Part shown: in pieces, positions 11,482 through 20,768 of the stretch
How the letters are laid out: the number at the start of each line of letters is the position of its first letter
Position numbering within the stretch: the first letter of the stretch is position 1
Assembly: GCF_009428905.1 (NCBI RefSeq)
Contig: NZ_WHYR01000015.1
Location: 1-64,000, forward strand
Direction of reading: 5' to 3'
Origin: Desulfofundulus thermobenzoicus
GTDB lineage: Bacteria > Bacillota > Desulfotomaculia > Desulfotomaculales > Desulfovirgulaceae
DNA length: 64,000 bases
Position numbers and translations under genes: made by a program
Notes under the pieces: generated by a model
Databases searched by the model: none
What the model was told of the DNA's origin: nothing
What the model saw: only the letters and a program-made list of their open reading frames with translations

Positions 11482-12729
11482 TTGCGGGTAGTGATGCTGT
11501 CCTGGGAATATCCGCCCCGGTCCGTGGGCGGACTGGCCCAGCATGTTTATGACCTCACCACCGCGCAGGCGCAAATTGGGGAAGAAGTGCATGTGCTTAC
11601 CTGCGGCCTGGACGGTATCCCGTCCTATGAAATGGTCAACGGGGTGCATGTACACCGGGTAAACGCCTACCATATTTCCGCCCCCGGCTTTGTCACCTGG
11701 GTGGCCCAGCTCAATATGGCCATGCTGGAGCGGGCCATTCCGCTCCTCAACGAACTGGGCAGCGTGCATATTCTCCATGCCCATGACTGGCTGGTGGCCT
11801 ACGCCGCCCGGGTCATCAAACATGCCTACCGCCTGCCGCTTGTTGCCACCATTCACGCCACCGAATACGGCCGCAACCACGGTCTGCACAACGACCTGCA
11901 GCGTCATATAAGTGATATTGAGTGGTGGCTGACCTATGAGGCCTGGAGAGTCATCTGCTGCAGCCATTATATGAAAAACGAAGTGCGACACGTCTTCCAG
12001 GTTCCCGAAGATAAGATAGAAATCATTGTCAACGGCGTCAACCCGGCCAATTTTGCCGTACGCAGCATGCGGGTGTCCCGGGACCAGTACGCCGCTCCCG
12101 ATGAACAGATTGTTTTTTACGTGGGGCGGCTGGTGCAGGAAAAGGGTGTTCAGGTGCTCCTGGATGCGGCCCCGGAAATTCTGGCCCGCCACCCCAAAAC
12201 CAAGTTTGTCATTGCCGGCAAGGGACCTTTCGCCGAAGAGCTGCACCGGCGGGCGGCCGCCCTGGGCATAGCCCACCGGGTTTACTTTACGGGCTATATC
12301 GACGACGAGGTACGCAATTCCCTCTACAGCTGGGCCGATGTGGCCGTATTCCCCAGCCTGTATGAGCCCTTCGGCATCGTCGCCCTGGAGGGTATGGCCG
12401 CCAGGACACCGGTGGTGGTGGCCGATACGGGGGGCTTAAGTGAAATTGTGGAACACGGGGTGAACGGGCTGAAATTTTACCCCGGAAACAGCCATTCCCT
12501 GGCCGATATGGTGGTCTGGCTGTTAAAGGACCGTCAACTGGCCCAGAGCCTGCGCCAGCGAGCCTTCCGCCAGGTTCAGGAGCAATTCAACTGGCGGGAT
12601 ATCGCCCTGCACACCCGGCAGGTATACCAGGAGGTATGGCAGGCCTACCGCAGGGCAAACTGGTACGGCCCGGACGTGCGGATGAACGGTCTCTTCAACC
12701 GGGTGACCAAAATCTTTGCCCGGGCCTGA
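11482..12729 (+). CDS. Glycosyltransferase family 4, glycogen/alpha-glucan synthase-like
   Basis: A 415-residue GT-B fold enzyme. The N-terminus, VVMLSWEYPPRSVGGLAQHV, is the donor/acceptor glycine loop of GT4/GT5 glucan synthases; HAHDWLVA and the HATEYGRNHG stretch follow, and the C-terminal half carries EPFGIVALEGMA with the two conserved glutamates. It probably transfers glucosyl units from a nucleotide sugar to an alpha-glucan. The TTG at 11482 follows GGAGGGG (11468-11474) by seven bases. Neighbours (CBM, nucleotidyltransferase-mutase, GH57, DUF4912) support a role in storage polysaccharide rather than cell-surface synthesis, although the acceptor is inferred. Confidence 0.85.
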   Translation: MRVVMLSWEYPPRSVGGLAQHVYDLTTAQAQIGEEVHVLTCGLDGIPSYEMVNGVHVHRVNAYHISAPGFVTWVAQLNMAMLERAIPLLNELGSVHILHAHDWLVAYAARVIKHAYRLPLVATIHATEYGRNHGLHNDLQRHISDIEWWLTYEAWRVICCSHYMKNEVRHVFQVPEDKIEIIVNGVNPANFAVRSMRVSRDQYAAPDEQIVFYVGRLVQEKGVQVLLDAAPEILARHPKTKFVIAGKGPFAEELHRRAAALGIAHRVYFTGYIDDEVRNSLYSWADVAVFPSLYEPFGIVALEGMAARTPVVVADTGGLSEIVEHGVNGLKFYPGNSHSLADMVVWLLKDRQLAQSLRQRAFRQVQEQFNWRDIALHTRQVYQEVWQAYRRANWYGPDVRMNGLFNRVTKIFARA

Positions 12730-12763
12730 CCGTTTCAATTACTATCATGCAAGGAGGGATTGA

Positions 12764-15247
12764 ATGAAAGCGATCATTATGGCCGGTGGCGAGGGTTCCC
12801 GCCTGCGCCCTCTCACCTGCAACCGCCCCAAACCAATGGTACCGGTGGCCAACCGCCCCATGATGGCCCATATTGTGGAATTACTGAAACAGCACGGTTT
12901 TACCAGCGTGGCCGTAACATTGCAGTATATGCCCGACGCCATCCGGGACTATTTTGGCAGCGGTACCGGTTATGGAATGAACATGCATTACTTTGTGGAA
13001 GAAGCGCCCCTGGGTACGGCCGGCAGCGTAAAAAATGCCGCCGGTTTCCTGGACGAAACCTTCCTGGTGATCAGCGGCGACGCCCTGACCGACCTGGATT
13101 TGACCCGGGCCGTGGAGTTTCACCGCCGGCAGGAAGCCATGGCCACCCTGGTCCTGACCCGGGTGGAACGTCCCCTGGAATACGGCGTGGTCATTACCCG
13201 TCCCGACGGCCGGATCACTCAGTTTCTGGAAAAACCGGCCTGGGGTGAGGTTTTCAGCGACACGGTCAATACCGGTATCTACGTTCTGGAACCGGAAGTG
13301 CTGGAATACATTCCACCGGATCGCGCCTTTGACTTCAGCAAGGACCTTTTCCCCCTGCTTTTGCGGGAGAAAAAGCCCCTTTTCGGGGTAGTCCTGCCGG
13401 GTTACTGGTGCGATATCGGCAACCTGCAGCAGTACCTGCAGGCTCACCGGGACGTGCTCTCGGGCCGGGTGAAGGTAAACCTGCCGGGCCGGGAAATAGA
13501 GCCGGGGGTCCGGGTGGGTGAAGGAGTGGACATGGGCGCCGGCGCCCGCATTAGCGGTCCGGTGCTTATTGGGGACGGGTGTCATATCGGTCCCGGGGTG
13601 GAAATCGAACCCTACAGCGTTTTGGGGGAAGGCTGTCTGATCCAGGAGCGGGCCTCCATTAAACGCAGCGTCCTCTGGAACAACGTTTATCTGGGTGAGG
13701 GAGCGGCCCTGCGGGGAGCGGTGGTAGCCAGCCGGGTGCAGATACAGGCCGGCGCGGCGGTATACGAAGGAGCCGTCATCGGCAGCGATTCGGTGCTCAA
13801 GGAGCGGAGCATTATCAAACCCGACGTCAAACTGTGGCCCCATAAAATGGTGGAAAGCGGGGCCATCGTCCAGAACAGCCTGATCTGGGGCACCCGTTTG
13901 CCCAAAAAAATTTTCGGACTGGAAGGGATAACCGGACTGGTCAACGTGGAAATGACCCCGGAGTTCGCCTGCCGCGCCGGAGCAGCCTTTGCCTCGGCCA
14001 TGGGCGGTCATGGTGTGCGTCTGGGGGTGAGCAGTGACAATTACCCCTCATCGGCCATGCTGAAAACGGCTTTAACCTGTGGGCTGCAGTCGGCCGGAGC
14101 GCAGGTGGTGGACCTGGGAACCGGAATCACCCCCATGCACCGCTTTGCCGTGCATAACCTGGGATTATCCGGCGGGGTGCATGTGCGCATCTCTCCCCGG
14201 CGCACCGGTCAGTCCACCCTGGTTTTCACCAACGGCAGGGGAGGGAATATTTCCCGCAGCGTGGAGCGCAAGGTGGAAAATCTGCTCATGCGGGAAGACT
14301 TCCACCGGGTGGATCCGTCCGCCATCCTGACCCCGGAATATATAACCGATCCGGTACCGGAATACATCGAAGCCCTGCTCAAGGAACTAAACCAGACCAT
14401 AATGACCAGGGCCGGTTTCAACGTGGTGATTGCCTGCGACTGGCACAACCTGGACGCCTTCTGGCAGCCCCTGGCCAGCAGGTTGAACATCCGGATGGAA
14501 AGGCTTACGGCGGGCAATGACAGGGGGTATAGCCGCCCTGATGATCCCGAGATATTGAACAATTTGATCCGGCGGGTACAGGAACGGAATGCTTCGGCGG
14601 GAGCGCTGCTGGATCCCAATGGCGAGCGGTTGATACTGGTGGATGAACGGGGAAGGGTAATTCAGGACAACCTGCTGACCGCCCTCATCGCCCTGATTAT
14701 CCTCCGGGCACAGGAAGGGCCGGTAGTGGTGCCGGTCACCGCCCCCCGGACCATCGAAGTCCTGGCTGAAAAATACCGGGGACGGGTGGTGCGTACCAAA
14801 ACTTCCGTGCAGGACTTTGTGGAAAAGGTACTGGGACAGGACGAAACCCGGGGCAAAAACGGCGGTGGACGGGTATCCCAGTTTTTGTTGCATTTCGACG
14901 CTCTGGGTGCGTTGACCCGCATCCTGGAATTTGCCGCCCGGAACGGGCTCAGCCTGGCTTCCCTGGTGGATGAAATACCGGCTTTCTTCATGGATCAGCG
15001 GGATGTGCCGGTACCCTGGGAGGCTAAAGGACGGGTCATCCGGAAATTGATTGAAGAGCCGCCGGCGCCGGATCTGGAACTGCTGGACGGGGTGAAGGTT
15101 TTTCATCCCCAGGGATGGGCACTGGTTCTCCCTGATCCCGATGAGCCCCTGTGCCGGGTGTTCAGCGAAGGGGCTTCCATGGAAATAGCCCAATCCCTGA
15201 CCGAGTTTTACATTGAAAAAATCAACGAAATCGCCGGGCTGGCGTAG
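12764..15247 (+). CDS. Sugar-phosphate nucleotidyltransferase / phosphohexomutase-like fusion
   Basis: An 827-residue three-part protein. Residues 1-230 are a nucleotidyltransferase with [13 protein letters not shown] and an [10 protein letters not shown] loop. Residues about 240-370 are left-handed beta-helix hexapeptide repeats. The remainder is a phosphomannomutase/phosphoglucomutase-like region. In that region the usual TASHNP active-site loop reads RISPRR (in [13 protein letters not shown]), so the serine position is kept but the following HNP is not; mutase activity is doubtful. Similar fusions are usually annotated mannose-1-phosphate guanylyltransferase. Here it may supply or sense a nucleotide sugar for the adjacent GT4 enzyme. 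AAGGAGGG precedes the ATG. Confidence 0.8.
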   Translation: MKAIIMAGGEGSRLRPLTCNRPKPMVPVANRPMMAHIVELLKQHGFTSVAVTLQYMPDAIRDYFGSGTGYGMNMHYFVEEAPLGTAGSVKNAAGFLDETFLVISGDALTDLDLTRAVEFHRRQEAMATLVLTRVERPLEYGVVITRPDGRITQFLEKPAWGEVFSDTVNTGIYVLEPEVLEYIPPDRAFDFSKDLFPLLLREKKPLFGVVLPGYWCDIGNLQQYLQAHRDVLSGRVKVNLPGREIEPGVRVGEGVDMGAGARISGPVLIGDGCHIGPGVEIEPYSVLGEGCLIQERASIKRSVLWNNVYLGEGAALRGAVVASRVQIQAGAAVYEGAVIGSDSVLKERSIIKPDVKLWPHKMVESGAIVQNSLIWGTRLPKKIFGLEGITGLVNVEMTPEFACRAGAAFASAMGGHGVRLGVSSDNYPSSAMLKTALTCGLQSAGAQVVDLGTGITPMHRFAVHNLGLSGGVHVRISPRRTGQSTLVFTNGRGGNISRSVERKVENLLMREDFHRVDPSAILTPEYITDPVPEYIEALLKELNQTIMTRAGFNVVIACDWHNLDAFWQPLASRLNIRMERLTAGNDRGYSRPDDPEILNNLIRRVQERNASAGALLDPNGERLILVDERGRVIQDNLLTALIALIILRAQEGPVVVPVTAPRTIEVLAEKYRGRVVRTKTSVQDFVEKVLGQDETRGKNGGGRVSQFLLHFDALGALTRILEFAARNGLSLASLVDEIPAFFMDQRDVPVPWEAKGRVIRKLIEEPPAPDLELLDGVKVFHPQGWALVLPDPDEPLCRVFSEGASMEIAQSLTEFYIEKINEIAGLA

Positions 15248-15251
15248 CAAT

Positions 15252-15281
15252 AAAAAACTCCCTGGAAGGGGAGTTTTTTTA
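15252..15281. terminator. Bidirectional terminator between convergent genes
   Basis: A-rich and T-rich flanks surround a stem of ACTCCC and GGGAGT (about 15257-15274). It follows the fusion gene on the plus strand and also the GH57 gene on the minus strand, with a T-run on each strand. Confidence 0.85.
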
Positions 15282-15292
15282 TAAGTAATTTT

Positions 15293-16894
15293 CTATACCG
15301 TCTTTTGCTTTTCCCGGCTCCGGTACCAGGTGTAGTCCATATGGGGGAAAATGTTGTTGGTGTTTTCCAGCCAGGACAGCCAGCCTTCGTCAATGCGCCG
15401 CCCCTTTATCTCATCGTAAAGGCGCAGGAAATTGAGTACGTGGTTTTTCGTACGCCGCACGGCGTAATCCACCATGGTACCGGTGCTCATGATAAAAGCC
15501 CAGTCGCTGCTCTGGGCCAGCAGCAGTTCCCTGGCCGCCTGGTTCAGCGCCCGGCGCAGGACACCATCGGTCACGGGGAAATGATCGGCCAGTTCCACCA
15601 TGCGGGACGCAGCCAGATGCAGGTGGCGGTAGATCCAGTCGTTGGCCTGGCAGAGCCACACCTCGTTGTAGCCTTTGTCTCCCCAGCTGGAAGGGCAGGG
15701 CCGGGCCACCTGATTGCAGGGGAAACGCTGCAGGTAATCACCCGGGGCGATCAGTTCCACCGTCTTCTGATCAAAGTGAATCTTGCGTATGAGCATTTCC
15801 AGCCACAGGGGGCCTTCAAACCACCAGTGGCCGAAAAGCTCGGCGTCATAGGGGGCCACAATTATGGGCGGCCGGTCCATGTGCCGGTTTAAATATTTTA
15901 TTTGCAATTCCCGGTTGAACATGAAATTGCCGGCATGAACGGCCGCCTTTTCCCGGGCCCAGGCCGGTACATAGGGCTCCTTGTGATTGGTTTGCCCGGT
16001 GATGCGGTAATACTTGATGCCCGTATGTACCCGAATGCCGTCGGGATGAATGTACGGCTTGATGTATTCGTAATCCAGGTCAAAACCAATGTCCCGGTAA
16101 AACTCCCGGTAGTCAAAGTCTCCGGGATAGCCCTCCCGGGCGCTCCATACCTGCCTGGACGACTCCACATCGCGGCCGAAAACGGCCACCCCGCTGGGGC
16201 AAAACAGGGGGGCGAACACCCCGTAACGGGGCCGGTGGGAAGCAAAAAGCACCCCGTGGGTATCGGTGAAGAAATAACGGATACCATACTCTTTTAAAAT
16301 ATCGTCAATCCCCGGGGCATAAGCACATTCCGGCAACCAGATGCCCCGGGGCGAAACGCCGAAATGCCGCCGGTATAAATCCACGGCCACGGCTATTTGC
16401 ACCCGTACCGCCTCGGGATTTACCATCAACAGGGGCAGATAACCATGGGTGCCGGCACAGGTGATGATTTCCAGGCGGCCCAGGTCCTGAAAGCGCTTGA
16501 AACCCTGAACGATATTTCTCCGGTAAACCTGATGATAGGTACGGGCAATTTCCTGAAAAAGGTCCCGGTACAGCAGGGCCGTTTCGTGGAAAGGGGTGTG
16601 CCTGGTCCGCTCCACTTCTCTGCCGGCCAGCTCCATCAGGCGCTCCAGGTGCCGGGAATAACGTTCCTGAAGCAGGGGATCGGTCAGCATGGAGATCAGG
16701 GGCGGGGACAGGGAAACGGTTAAACGAAAAGGCACACCGTCGCTGACCAGGCGTTCAAAAACATGTAACAAAGGAATGTAGGTTTCGGTGATGGCTTCGT
16801 AAAGCCACCTTTCCTCCAGAAAGTGTTCGTGTTCCGGATGGCGTACAAAAGGCAAATGGGCATGTAATACTAAAGCCAGGTATCCACCGGTCAC
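15293..16894 (-). CDS. GH57 family 1,4-alpha-glucan branching enzyme-like protein (DUF1957 C-terminus)
   Basis: A 533-residue glycoside hydrolase family 57 protein. It shows HAHLPFVRHPEHEHFLEE at the N-terminus (motif 1), GIWLPECAYAPGID with the nucleophile glutamate (motif 3) and APYDAELFGHWWFEGP with the acid/base aspartate (motif 4); a helical C-terminal domain follows. This arrangement fits branching enzymes that make alpha-1,6 links in glycogen. The GTG at 16894 has a GAGGGGG site just upstream; longer in-frame starts lie inside the previous gene. It follows the DUF4912 gene by 25 bases in one leftward operon that converges on the glucan genes of the other strand. Confidence 0.9.
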   Translation of the reverse strand: MTGGYLALVLHAHLPFVRHPEHEHFLEERWLYEAITETYIPLLHVFERLVSDGVPFRLTVSLSPPLISMLTDPLLQERYSRHLERLMELAGREVERTRHTPFHETALLYRDLFQEIARTYHQVYRRNIVQGFKRFQDLGRLEIITCAGTHGYLPLLMVNPEAVRVQIAVAVDLYRRHFGVSPRGIWLPECAYAPGIDDILKEYGIRYFFTDTHGVLFASHRPRYGVFAPLFCPSGVAVFGRDVESSRQVWSAREGYPGDFDYREFYRDIGFDLDYEYIKPYIHPDGIRVHTGIKYYRITGQTNHKEPYVPAWAREKAAVHAGNFMFNRELQIKYLNRHMDRPPIIVAPYDAELFGHWWFEGPLWLEMLIRKIHFDQKTVELIAPGDYLQRFPCNQVARPCPSSWGDKGYNEVWLCQANDWIYRHLHLAASRMVELADHFPVTDGVLRRALNQAARELLLAQSSDWAFIMSTGTMVDYAVRRTKNHVLNFLRLYDEIKGRRIDEGWLSWLENTNNIFPHMDYTWYRSREKQKTV

Positions 16895-16919
16895 AGTTAT
16901 CCCCCTCTGAATATTTTTA

Positions 16920-17672
16920 TTAATGCATCTCAAACTCCCTTTCCGGCGGGCGGACAGGCGGGCCGAAACCGGGGGAACTGATGGAGACGGGTACCACTGC
17001 CATCCGCCCGGCCACCTCCCGGGCAATCATGGGCGAACTGACCCCATACTGGAACCGGTAGGAACGGTACAAATCTTCAATCCACATCCATTCTTCGTCC
17101 AGGCACTCGGAAAGGGTGGCCCGGGGGGTGGTCACCACATTGGAACGTAAAAGGGTGACAAAACGCCCGTCGGGAAAAACCCTCCCCAGATCCACACAAA
17201 AGGAACGGTTGGGCCGGCCCACGGGAATATGCCAGCTGTCCGCCGTCTCTTGAATCTGGATGTCCATGAAGCTGTTGGCGTTATAACCATTGAAATCCAC
17301 ACCGGTCACATCATAAACTCTTAATACGGGGCGGGTGGAAGCCCATGCCCTGGCACCAAAGGTGGAAGCAAACTCCTCCTGTCTGGTGGCGGTAATTTCC
17401 CAGTAGGCATAAAGCCAGTAGGGATCCCTGACCAGCAATACCAGGCGGTCAAGGCCGTAGTACCGGGGAAGATCCGGACCCGGCGATTCCGGCAGTTTGA
17501 CGGGCGGCACGGGCGCGGCCAGTTCTTCGGCCATTTCTTCCCTGAAAAGGGAAGGGATCTCCTCTTTTGTGGCCACCGATTGCCGGGATGGTTTTCTGAA
17601 TGGCCATAAAAAAATGGCCAGAAGCAGTATTGCCAAGGCGACCCCGACGACCACGGGAATTAATACGGTCAT
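16920..17672 (-). CDS. DUF4912 domain protein with N-terminal membrane anchor
   Basis: A 250-residue protein. Residues 3-25 form one membrane segment (VLIPVVVGVALAILLLAIFL), followed by a charged linker and a DUF4912 domain opening with YYGLDRLVLLVRDPYWLYAY. DUF4912 proteins are commonly encoded beside GH57 genes; their biochemical role is not established, and the domain has a beta-sandwich, possibly carbohydrate-related, look. The start ATG follows AAGGAGGG at normal spacing. It is the first gene of the leftward pair with the GH57 enzyme, so it may tether or assist glucan metabolism at the membrane. That link is inference from neighbourhood. Confidence 0.8.
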   Translation of the reverse strand: MTVLIPVVVGVALAILLLAIFLWPFRKPSRQSVATKEEIPSLFREEMAEELAAPVPPVKLPESPGPDLPRYYGLDRLVLLVRDPYWLYAYWEITATRQEEFASTFGARAWASTRPVLRVYDVTGVDFNGYNANSFMDIQIQETADSWHIPVGRPNRSFCVDLGRVFPDGRFVTLLRSNVVTTPRATLSECLDEEWMWIEDLYRSYRFQYGVSSPMIAREVAGRMAVVPVSISSPGFGPPVRPPEREFEMH

Positions 17673-17863
17673 GGATGGCCCTCCTTAATGTAAACTGAAA
17701 TTGCAGCTTATAATAAATCCTGGATTGATGTTATAATTTAATTGGGCGAGGGGCTTTTTTTATTATTGCCGCTGGACCGGGTTTTATGAACGAAAAATCA
17801 GGCCCTGTCTGGAATAAAATTGTTAAAATGCCAGAATAAAAAAACCGTTAGGGAGGTTTTCAC

Positions 17864-18289
17864 ATGTTTGTCAATCCCGCAGATCCGGTGTTAAAGGACC
17901 TGTTGAGCAACAGCCGGCGCATTGCCGTGGTGGGACTCTCCAACAAACCGGAAAGGGACAGTTACCGGGTGGCCGCCTACCTCAAGGAACAGGGTTATGA
18001 GATCATCCCGGTCAATCCCGCGATCCAGGAGGTTCTGGGGGAAAAGGCCTATCCGGATCTATCTTCCATACCCCATCCGGTGGATATCGTGGATGTTTTC
18101 CGCCGGCCGTCGGAAGTACCGGAAATAATTGAAGCGGCCCGGCAGCTCAATCCCCAACCGGTTATCTGGCTGCAACTGGGAGTGATACACCAGGAAGCAG
18201 CCGAACAAGCCCGGTCCCGGGGACTGACCGTGGTCATGGACCGCTGTCTGATGGTGGAGCACCGGCGGCTGCTGGAAGGAGATCGTTAG
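17864..18289 (+). CDS. CoA-binding domain protein (YccU/CoA_binding_2 family)
   Basis: A 141-residue Rossmann-type protein. The N-terminal RRIAVVGLSNKPERDSYRVA and the later IPVNP and VIWLQLGV segments match the stand-alone CoA-binding family (YccU), whose cellular role is unclear. AGGGAGG precedes the ATG. The stop TAG abuts the GTG start of nth, so the two genes are probably translated together. The upstream 190 bases, shared with the divergent DUF4912 gene, contain AT-rich sequence with a TATAAT hexamer but no well-spaced partner that I can defend. Confidence 0.85.
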   Translation: MFVNPADPVLKDLLSNSRRIAVVGLSNKPERDSYRVAAYLKEQGYEIIPVNPAIQEVLGEKAYPDLSSIPHPVDIVDVFRRPSEVPEIIEAARQLNPQPVIWLQLGVIHQEAAEQARSRGLTVVMDRCLMVEHRRLLEGDR

Positions 18290-18991
18290 GTGTGCAAAAA
18301 AATTTTGCCGGCCGCACACCGGCAAAACCCTTTGCCTGCAGCACCGGGGACGGTTCCGGCGAAATTGCCGGAGGGCCGCCGGGTCCGGGAAATTCTGGAA
18401 ATTTTAGACCGCACCTACCCCGATGCCCGCACGGCACTGCATTTTAACAACCCATTCCAGCTGCTGGTGGCGGCCATCCTTTCCGCCCAGACCACCGACC
18501 GGCAGGTAAACAGCATTACCGACCGGCTGTTCCGTCACTACCGCCGGCCGGAAGATTTCGCCCGGCTGAACCCGGAGGAGCTGGCCCGGGAAATCCAGGG
18601 CTGCGGGCTCTACCGTAATAAGAGTAAAAACATCATTGCCACCAGCCGCATTCTGGTGGAAAAATATAATTCCCGGGTGCCCGATAGGCTGGAAGAACTG
18701 GAAAGCCTCCCCGGAGTGGGCCGCAAAACGGCCAACGTGGTGCTCAATGTGGCCTTCGGGCGGCCTACCATTCCGGTGGATACCCACGTTTTCCGGGTCA
18801 GCCACCGGCTGGGTCTGGCCCGGAGCAAAACGCCCGAAAAAACAGAGGAAGAGCTGGTATCCCTCATCCCGGAAGAAAGACGCCGGGCCGCCCATCACCA
18901 GCTCATTGCCCACGGCCGGCAGGTTTGCACGGCCCGCAGCCCCCGCTGTCCCGCCTGTCCCCTGGCCCATTTATGCCCGGAGGGAAAATAA
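18290..18991 (+). CDS. nth: Endonuclease III (DNA glycosylase/AP lyase)
   Basis: A 233-residue base-excision repair enzyme that removes oxidised pyrimidines. The helix-hairpin-helix LPGVGRKTANVVL carries the catalytic lysine, followed by VDTHVFRVSHRLG with the catalytic aspartate. The C-terminal [4Fe-4S] cluster ligands are C213-X6-C220-X2-C223-X5-C229. The GTG start directly abuts the preceding stop and uses the GGAAGGAG site inside the upstream gene. The first 25 or so residues are longer than in Escherichia coli Nth and unlike it, so a later start is possible but no better ribosome site is visible. Confidence 0.95.
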   Translation: MCKKILPAAHRQNPLPAAPGTVPAKLPEGRRVREILEILDRTYPDARTALHFNNPFQLLVAAILSAQTTDRQVNSITDRLFRHYRRPEDFARLNPEELAREIQGCGLYRNKSKNIIATSRILVEKYNSRVPDRLEELESLPGVGRKTANVVLNVAFGRPTIPVDTHVFRVSHRLGLARSKTPEKTEEELVSLIPEERRRAAHHQLIAHGRQVCTARSPRCPACPLAHLCPEGK

Positions 18992-19202
18992 AGGAAAAGG
19001 GCTCCCCCCGACGCAGACGGGAGCCCCCATTCATCTGTGGGTTATGCAAATTGCCCTATCCACGGCTACCTTTCGATGCCGCCATTTTAAATACCTGGCA
19101 TTTACCGGTTCCCCCAATCTTTGCAGCACCAAATACCGGACAGCAGGGAACAAATGCCCGAAGAACCATGAACTATTCGGTGAGCGCCGGGGTAACTGTT
19201 AC

Positions 19203-19835
19203 TTAACCTTGCTGCTGCTGTACAACCGTTTGCACCGGTGCCGGCTTGATGATGGGACCGGGGAAGGGTACCACTTTACGGCCAAACTCGGTGTTTAAAA
19301 TGATGGCCATGGCCGTGTAGAGACCAAACCAGCCGGCAATAAACAGCAGGGTGCCGGCCACGGGCTGCCAGGCTTTGGAAATAACCCCCATATCGGAAAG
19401 GGCCACCATAAACAGCGCCGGATCAAGGGCCACCACCACCGCCGTCAGGGTCAAAGGCGACTTGAAGTAAGCCGGTGTCCAGGTGGTCAAGGCAATGGCC
19501 AGGGCCAGCCAGGCCCAGCCGTCGATGCGGGCGTCGATCTTCCAGCCGTTGGTTGCGGCAAAAAACTTAAAGATGAGTTCCAGGCCGGTAACCAGCATGA
19601 AGAAGGCGGAGAAAAAGGTGAACACGTTGCCGCCGGTAGTGGCCCCTTCGTTTAATTCAATGAGGCCGACGGATAGCTGAACCACAAAACCGCCCAAAAG
19701 CCAGATGCCCAAAAGGGGCACCGCCCCGGCACTGACTTTACCCGTAAAAAGCGCATAAAAAGTGAAACAGGCCATGGCCAGGGCAACCAGCCCCGCCGGG
19801 CCGGGATTGGCCCACCCGTGTCCCTTTGCGGACAT
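19203..19835 (-). CDS. SatP/YaaH (GPR1/FUN34) family acetate/succinate transporter
   Basis: A 210-residue protein with six hydrophobic segments. The opening WANPGPAGLVALAMACFTFY corresponds to the NPAPLGL signature of the GPR1/FUN34/YaaH family, which carries acetate, succinate and protons across the cytoplasmic membrane. The C-terminus ends in a glutamine-rich tail (VVQQQQG). The second ATG (19835) has better spacing from the AGGGGGA site than the first (19841). It is a lone leftward gene, and it fits an organism exchanging short organic acids, as does the OxlT-like gene at 6.7-7.9 kb. Substrate is inferred from family. Confidence 0.85.
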   Translation of the reverse strand: MSAKGHGWANPGPAGLVALAMACFTFYALFTGKVSAGAVPLLGIWLLGGFVVQLSVGLIELNEGATTGGNVFTFFSAFFMLVTGLELIFKFFAATNGWKIDARIDGWAWLALAIALTTWTPAYFKSPLTLTAVVVALDPALFMVALSDMGVISKAWQPVAGTLLFIAGWFGLYTAMAIILNTEFGRKVVPFPGPIIKPAPVQTVVQQQQG

Positions 19836-19841
19836 GCTCAT

Positions 19842-20188
19842 TCCCCCTGTTTTTAAATTTTTTGCAGTTTCCCCAAATGCGTTGATCTAATTTTTATGCC
19901 CTTCCTTGATCACCACCCCCTTTTTATTTTTGAATTGCAAGAAAAGGGCCAATATTCTGTTTTGAGTTTCATTATTTACTTACGGGATTAACCGGCCAAA
20001 GGGCCCACCGGGGAGTTGTCAATCCGCCCGGGAAAAGATAAAATTAATCCTGAAATGTTCATATACAATACACTCCCCTTGAGCCGCCGCAACTGGCAAA
20101 CGGTACAGGCACGCAACCGCCAGTGTCAATGAATGGCTAAGAAGTAATGTAAACAAGGCTAAACAGCCCCGAAGGAGCCAATCCGGCA
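19842..20188. other. Intergenic region, divergent promoters expected
   Basis: About 350 AT-rich bases lie between the leftward transporter and rightward trmL. I see no gene and no clear structured RNA. It must hold promoters for both genes, but no hexamer pair with good spacing stands out. Confidence 0.5.
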
Positions 20189-20650
20189 ATGCATATCGTC
20201 CTGGTGGAACCTGAAATACCCGCCAACACCGGTAACATCGCCCGCACCTGCGCCGCCACCCGCAGTATTCTCCACCTGGTGCGTCCTCTGGGCTTTTCCA
20301 CCGATGACAAACACCTGAAAAGGGCCGGTCTGGATTACTGGCACCTGGTGGAAATTCATTACCACGACTCTTTTTCCCAGCTGCGGGAGCTTTATTCCGG
20401 GCACACTTTTTACTTTTTAAGCACCCGGGGGGAACAACTGTATACCAGTGTTAAATACCACCCTTCGGACTTTCTGGTCTTCGGCCGGGAAACCCGGGGA
20501 CTGCCGGCCGAATTGCTGGCCGCCAACAAACCATACACCCTGCGCATCCCCATGGCCCGGGGGACCACCCGCTCCCTGAATCTGGCCAATTCCGTGGCCC
20601 TGGTATTGTACGAAGCCTTAAGACAGCAGGACTTTCCCGGGCTGGAGTAA
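20189..20650 (+). CDS. trmL: tRNA (cytidine(34)-2'-O)-methyltransferase TrmL
   Basis: A 153-residue SPOUT methyltransferase. It shows the trefoil-knot motifs LVEPEIPANTGNIARTC at the N-terminus, FGRETRGLP in the middle and IPMARGTTRSLNLANSVALV near the C-terminus, which together define TrmL (YibK). The enzyme uses S-adenosylmethionine to methylate the wobble base ribose of tRNA-Leu isoacceptors. A GAAGGAG site lies a few bases before the ATG. It appears to be monocistronic, with 118 bases before the MoxR gene. Confidence 0.93.
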   Translation: MHIVLVEPEIPANTGNIARTCAATRSILHLVRPLGFSTDDKHLKRAGLDYWHLVEIHYHDSFSQLRELYSGHTFYFLSTRGEQLYTSVKYHPSDFLVFGRETRGLPAELLAANKPYTLRIPMARGTTRSLNLANSVALVLYEALRQQDFPGLE

Positions 20651-20768
20651 TGCCCGGCTTAACACAACCTTTTGTAAATTCTAAAAATAAGCAGGAATCC
20701 CCCGGTAAAAAGAGAATAATTTATATATGTTCAGAAGTGAAGACATTTTTTAGAAAGGAAACAACCCC

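Noticed and set aside
12881-14011. A 376-codon minus-strand frame opposite the nucleotidyltransferase fusion gene
   Set aside because: It is a shadow of a well-supported gene with clear motifs on the plus strand.
19141-19202. A third copy of the 104-base element, suggested by GGTGAGCGCCGGGG at about 19180
   Set aside because: No matching left arm, GCAGGTTT core or GTCCAAAG tail was found around it.
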